Positions 1 to 10,439 of a stretch of DNA of 64,000 nucleotides are shown piece by piece; within the stretch, counting starts at the first letter, position 1, and each line of letters starts with the position of its first letter. The translations under genes and the position numbers were made by a program. The stretch lies in contig CM041200.1 of assembly GCA_023078555.1 (NCBI GenBank), forward strand, positions 8,610,807 to 8,674,806. Direction: 5' to 3'. The DNA comes from Ulva prolifera. Taxonomy: Eukaryota > Chlorophyta > Ulvophyceae > Ulvales > Ulvaceae. The notes beneath the pieces are model-generated. The model made no database searches and was not told the DNA's origin. It saw only the letters and a list, made by a program, of their open reading frames with translations.

Positions 1-695
1 CAGTGCAGCTGGATGCAACAATGGACACCACCTTTGGCAACCTGTCGCATGCATCCTCTCCACGAAGCTGCTGCTCACTGGTGATCGTGGCTGCTTGACA
101 TGCAGGCTCAAAGCAACACCCATTTCCCAATACAGCAGTCAGAATGGTCACCACATCAGTCCTGCTGCAAGGCTGGTTCCTCCGCTAGAAGGGCCTGCCT
201 CATCAGTGGCCTGTGACGCGTAGCACTCGCAAGGCGCGACTTCACGCCACTGCTCCTGAGAGCAGCGTGGCCGTGCTTCGGCGCATCTTGCCCAGTTCCA
301 CAGTTCCAGCACCGGATCAGAGACGCTGTTGCAGCCCCGGCTTACACATCAGCCCTGCGCACCCAACAACCGCGCTACTCATCGCTTGCTGCTGTCTGCT
401 CTGAGCACAGCAGCTTCAGCAGTCACTTGGCTGAAGCAGTGTCAAAACCCACCACCTCCTGCTCCTAACTCTGCAATTCAGATTCCTACACGCAACAGCA
501 GAGCCGCCAGCACATCAGACAGTGCCAGTGGAGACGCCAGTAGCTCGACCGCACAGAAGCGCGCCTCCGTAATCCCCTGGAGCGCCAACTTCAGTCCGAT
601 CCCCGAAGTTGCTCACCTCAGGCGCTGTCCATCCAGTTGCCCTCATCCACGTCTGATCTACTCTCTCGCGGAAGGTTTGCTCTTCGTCCCTCTCC
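1..695. other. No gene recognised; upstream region of the first gene
   Basis: I see no supported exon here. Short open frames exist on both strands, but they lack a convincing splice context or a recognisable motif. The region may hold the promoter and 5' leader of the gene beginning at 696. Confidence 0.4.
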
Positions 696-2693
696 ATGGC
701 CGCAGCGGCACAGCCGTACGCCGCAGGCCTCCACCACGAGATGCTGCAGCCGCCACCAAGCCTCGACGACTCGAACACGATCTCGGCCGACCTCAGCACG
801 CGCCGCATGCATGGCGGCGCCGGCCGCGGCGGCGCCGCGGAGGAGCGGCCGCTGCGTGCGCCGCACATGCTGCCCGTCCCGAAGCCCGTCCAGATGGTGA
901 TGTCACCCGTCGCAAGCGGCCTCGTGGCTGGCTTCTCGGCCCAGGACACGAGTATTATGTTCATTGAAGACAGCCCGCGGACCGAGTCGTCGGCGTCGGT
1001 CTCGATTGCGGGGCCGGAGGAACGGACGGATGAGGAGGCTGAGGCGGAGGAGGATGTGGAGAACGAGGGGGGGTGGCGGCTGGGGGATTCGGCAGGAGAT
1101 GAGGAGCGGCCGCTGTTGCCGCAGGGTCCATCCCAGGTGCCGAGTGAGTGTGCAGCCGGGCCGCCGCGCGGCGCGCCGCAGAGCGGGGTGCCGGTGGCTG
1201 CTGCTGTGTCTGGCGAGGCTGTAGACGCAGGCGGCATGAGCGGCGGGAGTAGCGGTGGAAGTGATGTGATCGGCGAACATGCCGGCGGGATTGGCTTGAG
1301 TGGCGGGGATGTGGCCATGAGTGGTGTGAGCGGCGAGGACCTCGCGATGAGTGGTGTGAGCGGCACAGAAGCCGATGCGAGTGGCTTGGGCGAGGGGGGT
1401 GTTGATATGAGTGGTTTGAGTGGGAAGGACCTCGCGATGAAAGTTCTGAGCGGAATAGAAGCCGATGAAAATGGCTTGGGTGACGGGGGTGTTGATATGA
1501 GTGGTGTGAGCGGGAAGGACCTTGCGATGAGCAGCTTGGGTTGTGTTGGCGCTGACGCGAGTGTCTTGAGCGGCGCGGGTGCTGACGTGAATGGCGCGGG
1601 CGGCAGGGATACCGCGATGAGCAGCCTGAGCGGTGTGGCCGCCGGCGCGAGTGTCTTGAGCGGCGGGGGTGCTGATGTGGCTGGCGCGGGCGGCAAGGAC
1701 ACCGCGATGAGCAGCCTGAGCGGCATAGGCGAGGACGCGAAGGGCGCGGGCGGCGGGGGCGTCGACGTGAGTGGTCTGAGCTGCAAGGTCATCGGCGCGA
1801 GTGGCGTGGACGACACCACTGGCCTCCATGCTGAGCATGCTGTGCCGGAGCAGACAGGTGAAGCCATCGATGCCGGTACGCTGCATGCATGGCGACCGTG
1901 TACCTGCTTGCAGGATTGCATGCTGTTCCTCTGTATGCGCATGAGCTGGTACCAGGGATTGCCTGGGTTGTGTGGCAGGCATGCGTGGCCACGCGCGTGC
2001 GTGGGCTGTCCATGTGCTCACACGCCCAGCACGCTCGCTGCATTGCAGTGGCAACATTCATTTCTCTTAGCATGACCGGGGATTAGCCGGCCGCTCCCAC
2101 CCGCTGAAGGGTACCCTTCCTATGCACCGCAAGGCTGACATGATCAGGGTGAGATGTCAACCCTACGCCTGCGCCTGCTCCTGACAACACAGAGCTGCTC
2201 TTTTGCAGGGGATCAGATGCCCGTGACAGCGCCCGCCACCCCTGCCACTCCCGCCGATGCGGTGATCAAAGCCGGTGTGGTCGGCGATGGTAACACATCC
2301 GGCAAGGGCGCTACAGTGGACGCGTCGGCGGCCGCCACCCCGGGTGCTCCCACCGAGACACCAAATACCCCAGTTCCCGCCGCGAAAGACGCAAAAGCCG
2401 CTGCGGCGGGCGACGCGGACACCGCGGCCGGCACTGCCACCACCCCGCACGAATGCCGATTCTTCTCGACCTATAACCCTGTGTACGGGCAGGAGGCTGC
2501 GCGGCTTCTTCAGGACGAGGCGGCGCAAGCGGCGGCCGCGGAGCATGCCGCCGGTGGCGCTGCGGCGTCCGCGGCCCGCTCCTGGCCGCGGTGGAAGCGG
2601 CGGAACAGCGGCGGCGGCGGCGCGGCGGGCCGCGGTCCCAGCGGGTTTCGGCGGCTGCTGTGCTGCGCTGCGCCAGGGGTGGCTGTGGGGTGA
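696..2693 (+). CDS. Low-complexity protein with 30-residue Gly/Ser/Asp repeats; function unknown
   Basis: Two exons fit together, 696-1857 and 2209-2693. The donor is ACAG^GTGAAG, the acceptor is TTTTGCAG, and the phase is 1 on both sides. Together they give a 548-residue protein. The start is the first ATG after an in-frame gap; an upstream exon is possible. The N-terminal third is acidic. From about 1,300 to 1,790 there is an exact 90-nt (30-residue) repeat in which the block DLAMS or DTAMS recurs at 1350, 1440, 1530, 1620 and 1710, with a half-period echo of GVDMSG. The second exon is Ala/Pro/Thr-rich and ends in a basic, Gly-rich tail followed by CCAAP. No enzyme motif, signal peptide or membrane helix was found. 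A scaffold or wall-associated role is possible but not shown. The opposite strand is also open over this GC-rich stretch and is taken as a shadow. Confidence 0.6.
1261..1790 (+). repeat. 90-bp coding tandem repeat (about 5-6 units)
   Basis: The motif GCGATGA recurs with an exact 90-bp period (ends at 1350, 1440, 1530, 1620, 1710), with a weaker 45-bp sub-period. Because 90 is a multiple of three, the repeat keeps the frame of the gene at 696-2693. The units have diverged by substitution, not by indels, which suggests selection to keep the frame. Confidence 0.85.
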
Positions 2694-3148
2694 ACATGTT
2701 GAAAGCCGCGAGTGATGCCAGGTGGATGTCAAACCAGGTGTGGCGGCGCTGCCGGGTAGAGGGCGTGGCCCGGATCAGGTGACAAGCGCCCGCATGTGGG
2801 TACACGTATGTTGACAATGGGAGCTGTTTTGGAGCCCCATGGGTTGGCGTTTTTTCAGGGTACAGAGGGGGAGATGCTTCGAGTGCTGAATACGTCGCTG
2901 TGCATGCTTCCTAGCTTGTAGTTTGCTGCTGCGGTGGTAGGATATTGGCTGCTGCTTGATGTGGCGCATCCGCCGTTTGCGGTCGGAGGTCACAGTATCG
3001 AGGCGGCCTGCCAGCGAAGCTGCAGGGCCCCGAACTGTGACTGTGTAGCGACAGTCATTGCTCGCAGTTTGCTAGGCTGGCTGGCGCCTCGCAAGGGAAC
3101 GCTGTAGGCTAGACCTTTGCTGGGCAGGCTCTTGTGAGCAGCCATTGT

Positions 3149-3760
3149 TCAGGCCAGCCTTTCTGTACGTATGTAGTGACAAAGGACAGAGGCCGGGCAT
3201 CGAGCCGTTTCTCGGAATCCGCTCGCAAATCCACTTACTCGTTCATGGCACGAGCGCACCACAGCCCTGCCAGTGATGCCAGCCAAAGATTGAAGCCCCA
3301 CACGGAGCAGAATAACATTCCCTTTGCACAACGCCGCACTCAACCGGCGCAGAGCACTCGTCACAAACAAACAACGGTTCACAACACCACACCGAGACGC
3401 AAACTCCGTCAGTCGATTCAAGTGATCCATAGCGGGCTGTCCCAAGCGACCATGTGTCGCATGCGACAACGGCACAGAGCTACATGCATCAGGGTCGTAC
3501 CAACGATAAGTATTGCGATTCTGCACGTCCCACGTCACCGCAGCACCCCTGTCCTCCCGAGCCGCCCGGCCGCAATAGGTATCGGCATAGGGGTTCACAA
3601 TCAACACATCCCCTATGCACAGAGGGTCATCTGGCGGCATAAACATGATGTCCCCCAGTTTCCCTTGAGCCAACACCCTGAGCACCTGCTCCAGCCCCTC
3701 CGCCTGCGCGGCAGCGGCCTGCTCCCCAGGCCCCGCAGCACCCTGGCTATCTTACACCGC
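3149..3760 (-). CDS. Possible exon of an unknown minus-strand gene or old repeat-borne ORF
   Basis: On the minus strand an Ala/Gln-rich run reads into GLEQVLRVLAQGKLGD, then a segment with MPPDDPLCIGDVL, VNPYADTYCG and RWYDPDACSS, without stops for about 200 codons. The composition looks protein-like and the upstream edge has a possible TAG acceptor at about 3,760. I recognise no family. The downstream end overlaps a dispersed repeat that is also present at about 19.9 kb, so this may be part of a mobile element and not a host gene. Confidence 0.3.
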
Positions 3761-3800
3761 CGCCGCCGCCGCCGCCGCAGCCGCCGCCGCCACAGCTGTG
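3755..3800 (+). repeat. GCC trinucleotide microsatellite
   Basis: An interrupted (CCG)n/(GCC)n run is readable directly in the sequence. Confidence 0.8.
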
Positions 3801-4512
3801 CAGCGTCCGGCACGGGCCGCCCCACATATGGGCGCTAGCTGTGTCCATCATCGGCATCAGCGGCCTTAGCAGTGTATGTATGTATTTATGCATGATTACA
3901 TAGCCGTATCCATCTGGACATTGACAACTACGAAATCCGGGACCTGTGATTCAGTCTCGAGGCTGATTGATCAAGCTGCTGTTTATGAATCACCCTGCGC
4001 GGGCTCGACATGAGTACTACTGCTGCGTGAAACCTATTGGCATGTTCTCATGATCAGATCTCTTCTGTACAATTTGGCAGGTACGATCGATTCTGTTGAC
4101 TGCTCCCGCGATGCCGGCGAGCGATTCGCACCTGCTCCACTATTGGCGCAGAAGGCCCGAATTACCTGCGTACAGAACGCCACCACACCTTCGACTCGAG
4201 GCCGCATGTGACTGCAAAGTGTAGTAGGCCGGACTCCGAAGAAGCCATCGCCTGCTGTGTTGCGTGTGCATTGTAAGGTTCAGGTGTAGCACCGGCAACT
4301 CACCGGCACTGTGGCTGCAAGTCAAAGCGGACTCCGATCAGTGCTCCAAGGTTGCTCGTCGATTGAGTGAGACGCAGGATTTGTCTGTGTCTGTTTGATC
4401 GGGATTTCACGTGCACGTAGACCTACAGCGCTGCGATGCTCCGCCTGGCCCAAAGTGCTCCGGTTGTCGAATCTGCGCGCTGGCGTTGTCAACCTGTCCA
4501 GGTGCGCACAAA

Positions 4513-7403
4513 ATGTCGCCGGTAGCTGCGCCAGATATGCCAGAAAATTGTTTTAGCGTTACATTGTGCGAGACTGCGCTTGCAGCGGCGTCACACCTCT
4601 TGCCGCGCATTCCAGCCCACTCGGCCCACGTTATTTGACGTGCCGCTGTCCCCATACGGCGCACGCATTCGGTACTATATCTACAAGTACGGGCTAGAAG
4701 ACAAAGTCGATGTTCGTTCTCCTGCTGATCTCGGTGGGCTGAAGAGTGAGGAGTACTTGGCACTACATCCAGCGGGCAAGATGCCGCTGCTCGTGCTGCC
4801 CTCCGGTCAAGGCATCCCTGAAAGCGCAGTACGTGGCCATCTATATAGCCAGATACGTATGTTCAGGCTCCGAATTCCAGATGCTGCTCCCGCCGCATCT
4901 GTGGTTGCGACACGCAGCGCAGCACTCTGTTTGACTGCATGCAGAGCTGCTGCATGCGGTAAATTGCCCTGACCAAGCGCGGCATCAATCACAATCTGTG
5001 CTTCAGGTGATTCAAGACTATGTGTTGGATGCGATTGTCCCGGGCAATCCTGACCTGGTGCCCACCACGCCTGAGGCTCGAGCCCAGGCCCAGTTCATCA
5101 CTCAATACCTTGACCTATACTTCGGCCGCGCAATGGTATGCTCCAGACGTATTTAATTGTTTGCCCATGCTGTCCCAGCATCGGCTCGACACGCCAAGAG
5201 CTGCTGTTGAGCTCTAGCTGTCTCAGCACTACCCACAAACACCCGGCTACTGACATCACATGTCCGTGACTGGGGAGCAAACACTTCTAGCGTCACACAC
5301 CAAACTCCTTCTAACAGTGCAAAAGGACCATGCACAGTCATCCGCCCCATACCTGTCTTGGTCCCCTGTCCTTTTGAGCACGCTTTGCCCCAACCATGTG
5401 TGACAAGGACAAACGCAGCAAGGCGGGCAGCACCGCGACAGAAGCAAACAGACGAAGCAAACACACAAACACGCACGCACGCGACACCCACCACGCCCAG
5501 GAGACCCACCACCGGCGCATCAAAAGACACAGATCCGCAGACCGCCAAGCACACACCCACACTCCCACACACCCACAAACCCGAACCCACACATGCACGC
5601 ACAGGCCCCACGGCCGACACACAACATCACAACCACCCACACCACAACGCCCGCCGCCGTACGACAGGGCCAAAACCGACACACTGCTGCCTGGGGCCGC
5701 CCATCATGGCCGCCCGATTGCTGGGGGCCGCCCTAGCCCCAAGACCCACCCCCACCCCACCGAGCCACAGCGCACCATGCCAGCCCGGCACACCGCCGCG
5801 CAGCCTCGCCGGCCCACGCCGCACCGCACCCAGGACAATGCACCGCCCAAGCCGTCTCCGCAGTCCTTGCACATGCCAACGAAGGCACCCCGCACACCCA
5901 TCGGACCCGGCCTAGCCGGAGTCAGAGGCCACAGGTCGGTGGCGTCAAGCGGACGGGGCGCCCGAGGGGCACCCCAACCATGTGTCCCATCACCCAGAGT
6001 CATCACCAGCCACCTGTACCTAATCAAGTCCACAGCGGTGCAGCACCATCTCACGCATCACGCACCCACGCCCCACGCAGGCCTGCTATCCACGACGCAA
6101 TGCACAACTCCTCAGCCACCGCAGGTCAGCACCACCGGAAGAGATACGTTGCCACGCCCCACACGCAGGCCTGCTGCGATGCTTACCACGGTATCGCTGC
6201 TACTAAAACATCGACGGTTTTCGTTTTTATTACCTTAGTTCACATTGTATCAACGTTTTTCCAGGTCGCAATGTACAAGCCGATGGACATCGACGCCCGC
6301 GCCGACGCCCTCGCAGAAATCAACTCCATCCTCTCCTCCCTCGAGGACCTCACCGTCGGGCCGTGGCTCTGCGGGGCCGCCCCAACGACCGCAGACATCG
6401 CCGCGATGCCCCACTTCGTCTTCATCACCTTCATGCTGCCGCGCTTCTTCGGCTGGGACGTGTTTGCCGGCCGCCCGAAGCTGGCGGTATGGTGGGGGGC
6501 GGTGCGGCAGGACCCCTACGCCACGCGGGTGCGCTGCCCTGCCTCCCCGCAGCTGAGCCCGCTGCCGCTTCGAGCCGCCGTGGGTGCTGCGCATGCGGTG
6601 ACACACAGAGGTCACATAGAGTAGAGTAATAAGAATTGCGGTGTTCACATGGTGAGTGCGGTGACACACATGCGGCACTGACACACATGCGGTGACACAC
6701 ATGGTGAGTGCCGTGTATGTTGTTGAGCTGGAAGCTGTGTGCTGAATGTGCTGGCCAGCACGGCGCATGCACGGCGCACTGGCGCTGCTGTTCATCACGG
6801 TGGCTCTGCTGAGGCGGTGCTGCACCGCCTCAGCAGGTTGATCCGCTTACCGAGATGAAGTCGGGCGTAGCTCACGGCTGCGAGGTTTCATGGCTGCTGT
6901 TGTTCCAGACACGCTACCGCCCGCCCACCCGATTCAGGGTTGACCGTCACCTGCTGCGAATGGGATGCATATGTATATATCGTGCCTCTTGAGTGGCAAA
7001 CAGCTTTCGCAACACACGTGCCCGCGAACGTGCGGCTGCGGCCGCAGCAGAACGTCACCCAAGATGCTGCAAAGGAAGCCGGTGATCAAGCGTTTTGCGA
7101 TGCCTGCACATGCGCAGCTTCGGCAGCAGTTGCAGATCGCGGGTGGCTAGACACATGCATGTTGTGCTGTCATCTGTTGCTGACACGCTGAAGCGTAGCC
7201 CCGCTGCATGGAGCACGCAACAACAGGGAGGCATGGTAGCGGCTGGTCGTGGCGGGGAGAGTGCATGACGTCGGCGCGGCCGCGTGCAGGTGATCGATGA
7301 AATGGTGCCGGCGCTGGAGGCGTGGGAGGAGAGCGGGCGGTGGGACACGACGGGCATCAACGAGCACGTCAAGACCCCCGGCTTCAAGTGGGCCTACCCG
7401 TGA
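4513..7403 (+). CDS. Glutathione S-transferase
   Basis: Five exons join in phase: 4513-4521, 4616-4828, 5007-5135, 6265-6528 and 7290-7403. All introns are GT-AG, giving 242 residues, the usual GST length. The protein begins MSPPTRPTLFDVPLSPYGAR. The Ser-Pro-Tyr near residues 15-17 sits where GSTs place the catalytic Ser/Cys, and the IPES motif (residues 70-73) is the classic glutathione-binding Glu-Ser in the thioredoxin-like domain. The C-terminal helical domain includes the interdomain PWLCGAAPTTADIA block typical of GSTs. The very short first exon (MSP) is the weakest part; an ATG at 4580 in the same frame is the alternative start. Expected role: conjugation of glutathione to electrophiles, or peroxide reduction, in the cytosol. 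Intron 3 is 1.1 kb because a retroposon (5402-5971) sits in it. Confidence 0.88.
5402..5971 (-). mobile_element. Retroposon copy 1 (LINE/SINE-like) in GST intron 3
   Basis: The insert is flanked by a 14-bp direct repeat, CCCCAACCATGTGT, at 5388-5401 and 5972-5985. The constant end on this strand is ACAAGGACAAA, so the element's 3' terminus read on the minus strand is TTTGTCCTTGT. Other copies share that end and differ at the other, the pattern expected of 5'-truncated target-primed retroposition. The internal part is GT/CA-rich. This is the longest of the five copies seen. The long His/Thr/Pro-rich open frame across it is judged an artefact of composition. Confidence 0.8.
6600..6720 (+). repeat. 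Short GGTGACACACATG tandem repeats in GST intron 4
   Basis: Variants of GTGACACACATG recur several times between about 6,598 and 6,705 inside the last GST intron. They look like a small degenerate tandem array without coding meaning. Confidence 0.5.
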
Positions 7404-10400
7404 GGGCTAGTGGCAGCAGCGGCACCTAGGGCAAGTAGCTGCCGCCCATCCTGCGCGTGGGCAGATTGTTCACGTGGTTGTTTGGAGTCTCTCGCTACCG
7501 CATGCGGAGGGTAGGCGTACTTCCCGTCAGGGGAGGGCGGCAGAGGAGCAAGTGAAGCATGTCGCGTCTTTCCCGCTGAGGCGAGCAAGTAGCGCGTTTG
7601 CCTGTGGTGAGCCGTATCAACGGGTGACTGCCGTCTCTCCTGCGGTGCTTCTCGGTTAGCGTGCCCGCCTGTGACGATTCTGATCCTGGGCGAGTGGCTG
7701 ATGCCCTACTGACGTGCTTGCGTGGCATGCCTGAGGCGCCATCGTGGGGCCTGGTGGCTGAGCGCGGGGCTCGTATCCGTGAGGTCTGGGGGTTGATCAT
7801 CGTGTTGAAAGGGCACAGCCGGGGAGGGAGGTAGCATCGCGGGAAGCGTACAGCTTGAGCGACGTGTCGGGCGGTGAGTATGACGTGTATGACAAATGCA
7901 TAGCCATGTCTACGGGGACGTTGTTGACAGCTTCACGGCGCCTGCGCATGCTGCGGGCTGTGCTGATTGCGAGCCCGAGGCCAGAGGGCAAGGTGTGCTG
8001 GTCCAGAGAAGGTGGGAGCGCCTGCCGAGATGTGATGAATGCATGTACATGTGGAACTCTGCGTTTGAGAATGTGTACGACGATGATCGCATGTCCCATG
8101 GGCGAGGCTATGAGGATGTTGTGTTGTAAAAGTAGCCGAGACAGAGACCCAATGCTCTCATCTGTGACAGCTGTAAGAGATGATGCTGCCGAGATGGGGC
8201 CGAGGGTACTTCCTGCAGCGGGGTGCAGGATGTCAGTGGTAGGCCAGCCCGACAGCTGCTTGGCAGCACAGCAGCAGTGTGAGGCATGCCGTGCCTCTGC
8301 AACTCTGGCCGTGATGGATGGGGTGAAAAAAAAGTGAATCTGAATTTACTGAGCCATATCCTGTTGGACATTGACAACTCCGAGTTAACGGGACCACATA
8401 TGAGTGGTGTAAGGGCGTGTGCGGTGCCCATGGCCAGGCGAGCCACAGACGTGGCAGGCTGCTGAGTCTAGGCTCTGTTCTGCGAGGCATATGGGTGTGT
8501 GTGGTGTGCCTGGTGTTGTGGTGCTCTCTGCCTCCCGACTTTGTCTTTGTAATACATAATACAAATCAATCTGCACAGGCAGCCTTAGCTACGTTCTAGG
8601 TCTGAGTTGTCTTGAATTTATTCCTCTGGTTGAAGCCTGGCGGAGTACCAGGGCAGCAGACGTGCCGCCATGCATGTGCTCATGTGTTCCTCCTGCAGCA
8701 CTGGCTTGCAGTGTTCATCAGGCGTGGCCTGTGCCATAGCAGGTGAAGATCCTTGGTGTGGTGCGTAACCTGGTGTGGTGGTTTTCAAGCCTAGACCTGA
8801 TGAGTGAATTCTCTGTCAACAGGCTTTGGATGCTGCACATATAATCCTGGACAGCAATCACCGAAGCTGCCCTGCACCCCTGCACCCCGCAATGACTATG
8901 CAATGGTGTTCGTCGTTGGGATTATGGCTGGTGACGCGTTTAGGTGGAAGGTTGCTGCCATACTGTTGATCCCTTGCAGTTGCGGTGCTATGCTGTGCTG
9001 TGTGACATGGCTTCGGCTTTGCCCCAAGGAGCACTGCAGATCATTTCTGGAAAGCAACTTGACCTTTCAGAGCTGCTGCGGGAGGGCTTTGATGGCACAA
9101 TTGTGAAAGCCAGACTCATACAGCCTGGTGCTACGCCTGGAGCGTATGCATAACCAGTGTCTTCGAAGACACCCGCCCAAGCTTGGGCGAGCGCTGCCGC
9201 TTTGGTAAGGGAGAGAAGCCCTTCGCCGCTAGTGCTGCAGGCAAATTTCTGAGAGCTGCCAAACCAGTCAGCAGGCCACGAAGCTGAATCGGTGCAGCTG
9301 CATTGGACGTTGTGCGCAACTATGCGCGCATATGCTAGTCGCCGAAGCTCTGCACCTGCAAGAGGTGACGACGCACAAGTACTCCTTGGTACGCAGCAGA
9401 AATCATCCTTGAGGCCGGCTGAGGCATCTTCAAGTCGACGTAAGCGCATGTGCACATCTACGATCACTGTGCACACGGGGGCGGGTGGTACCTGGCTCCC
9501 AGGCCAGGACGCTGCGCATGCATGCACAGCGAGCTGTACAGCGATCACTCATCAGAACACATGCAGCCTCGAGAGCAGTCCCGTAGCCATATACAAACAG
9601 GAAGACAAGCAGACTGCATTTGTTGTCATGTCGAGGCCCATGTAATGAGCTTCACGGACCTGAAATTCCTTTTGAACGTGTTGTTGAGGCCCGTCGTTTT
9701 GCGATGTCCGAAATGTTCAGCGGCAGGTGATGAACCAAGCTCGTCCATCTCTAGCATGACACCTTGAAGGAAGCTGGACTTGACTCTTCACAGTGCCGAG
9801 TACACGTCAGTAGCGATCAGTACTGAAACCGGCTTGGGGCAGGCCGGGAAAGCACTGTCGCCACCATTCCAAGTGTAGCTCCGAACCTGCCAAGTGCGCT
9901 AGGTATGAATTGTGCTATGATATAGAGGCTTGGCTACAAGCGTGGCAATGCCAGCGATCAGGATCAGCGCCTGCGGGTCTGCACAACGCACTCCTGCGCA
10001 ACGTAGACCCGCCGAAGGCATCCTGGGCTCACAAGCCTAGGACGTCGCTATCATCACCTGCAAAATGGCAATGCAGATGATAAACTCTTCGGCTCCTGCA
10101 TGTTCTCGCATATGTGCTAAAGTCATGGGCGAAGCTATGGATGTCAGTACCAAGCTTCCATCAGCGCCGAGCCCGCAGTGCTCGCGAGCCCTGCACCTCA
10201 GAGAACAGCGACGGCCATGGCTCAGCCATTCTAGAGCGCTCAGAATATCTTCTGTTTCTCCTCTCCAGCCGTGAAGCGTCGTCCGGCTCGCCGTTTGCAT
10301 CTGTGGACGCCGGGCTCTCGAACCAGCGCTCACTAGCGCTGCTGCGTGAGCACGCTGTTCCTCGATGCAAACATCGAAACACTACCTGACCTTTGAGAGA

Positions 10401-10439
10401 GTGCCTCACGTGTACCTGTCACTCTCTGTGGTGTGCAGG
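7404..10439. other. Region without a confident gene; isolated exon-like segments
   Basis: Two stretches look weakly coding on the plus strand. At 7,896-8,129 there is a frame containing VYGDVVDSFTAPAHAAGC. At about 8,981-9,150, after a TTGCAG acceptor, there is a frame containing LCDMASALPQGALQIISGK and LDLSELLREGFDGTIVKARL. Neither could be joined into a gene nor assigned to a family. A repeat end at 8,341-8,400 (GACATTGACAACTCCGAG) matches segments near 3.9 and 51.1 kb. Confidence 0.35.
8981..9153 (+). CDS. Possible single exon of an unidentified gene
   Basis: After the acceptor TTGCAG the plus strand reads LRCYAVLCDMASALPQGAL, continuing through DLSELLREGFDGTIVKARL before a stop. The amino-acid composition is unlike the surrounding noise. 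No partner exon was found, so it may be a relic. Confidence 0.3.

Larger units (their letters stand above)
2694..4512. other. Intergenic region with dispersed-repeat fragments
   Basis: It contains a repeat fragment at about 3,160-3,250 that also occurs in inverted orientation at about 19,900-19,990. It also holds a GCC microsatellite at about 3,758-3,795, and a repeat end at about 3,881-3,950 that recurs near 8,341-8,400 and 51,106-51,152. One minus-strand open frame (3149-3760) is listed separately. Confidence 0.5.

Noticed and set aside
515-1942. 475-residue minus-strand open frame opposite the first gene
   Set aside because: It mirrors the 90-bp coding repeat of the plus strand in GC-rich DNA. 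The plus-strand reading has consistent splice phase and a sensible start, so the reverse frame is a shadow.
5396-6238. 280-residue His/Thr/Pro-rich plus-strand frame
   Set aside because: It crosses both ends of a retroposon with target duplications inside a GST intron and reflects CA-rich composition only.
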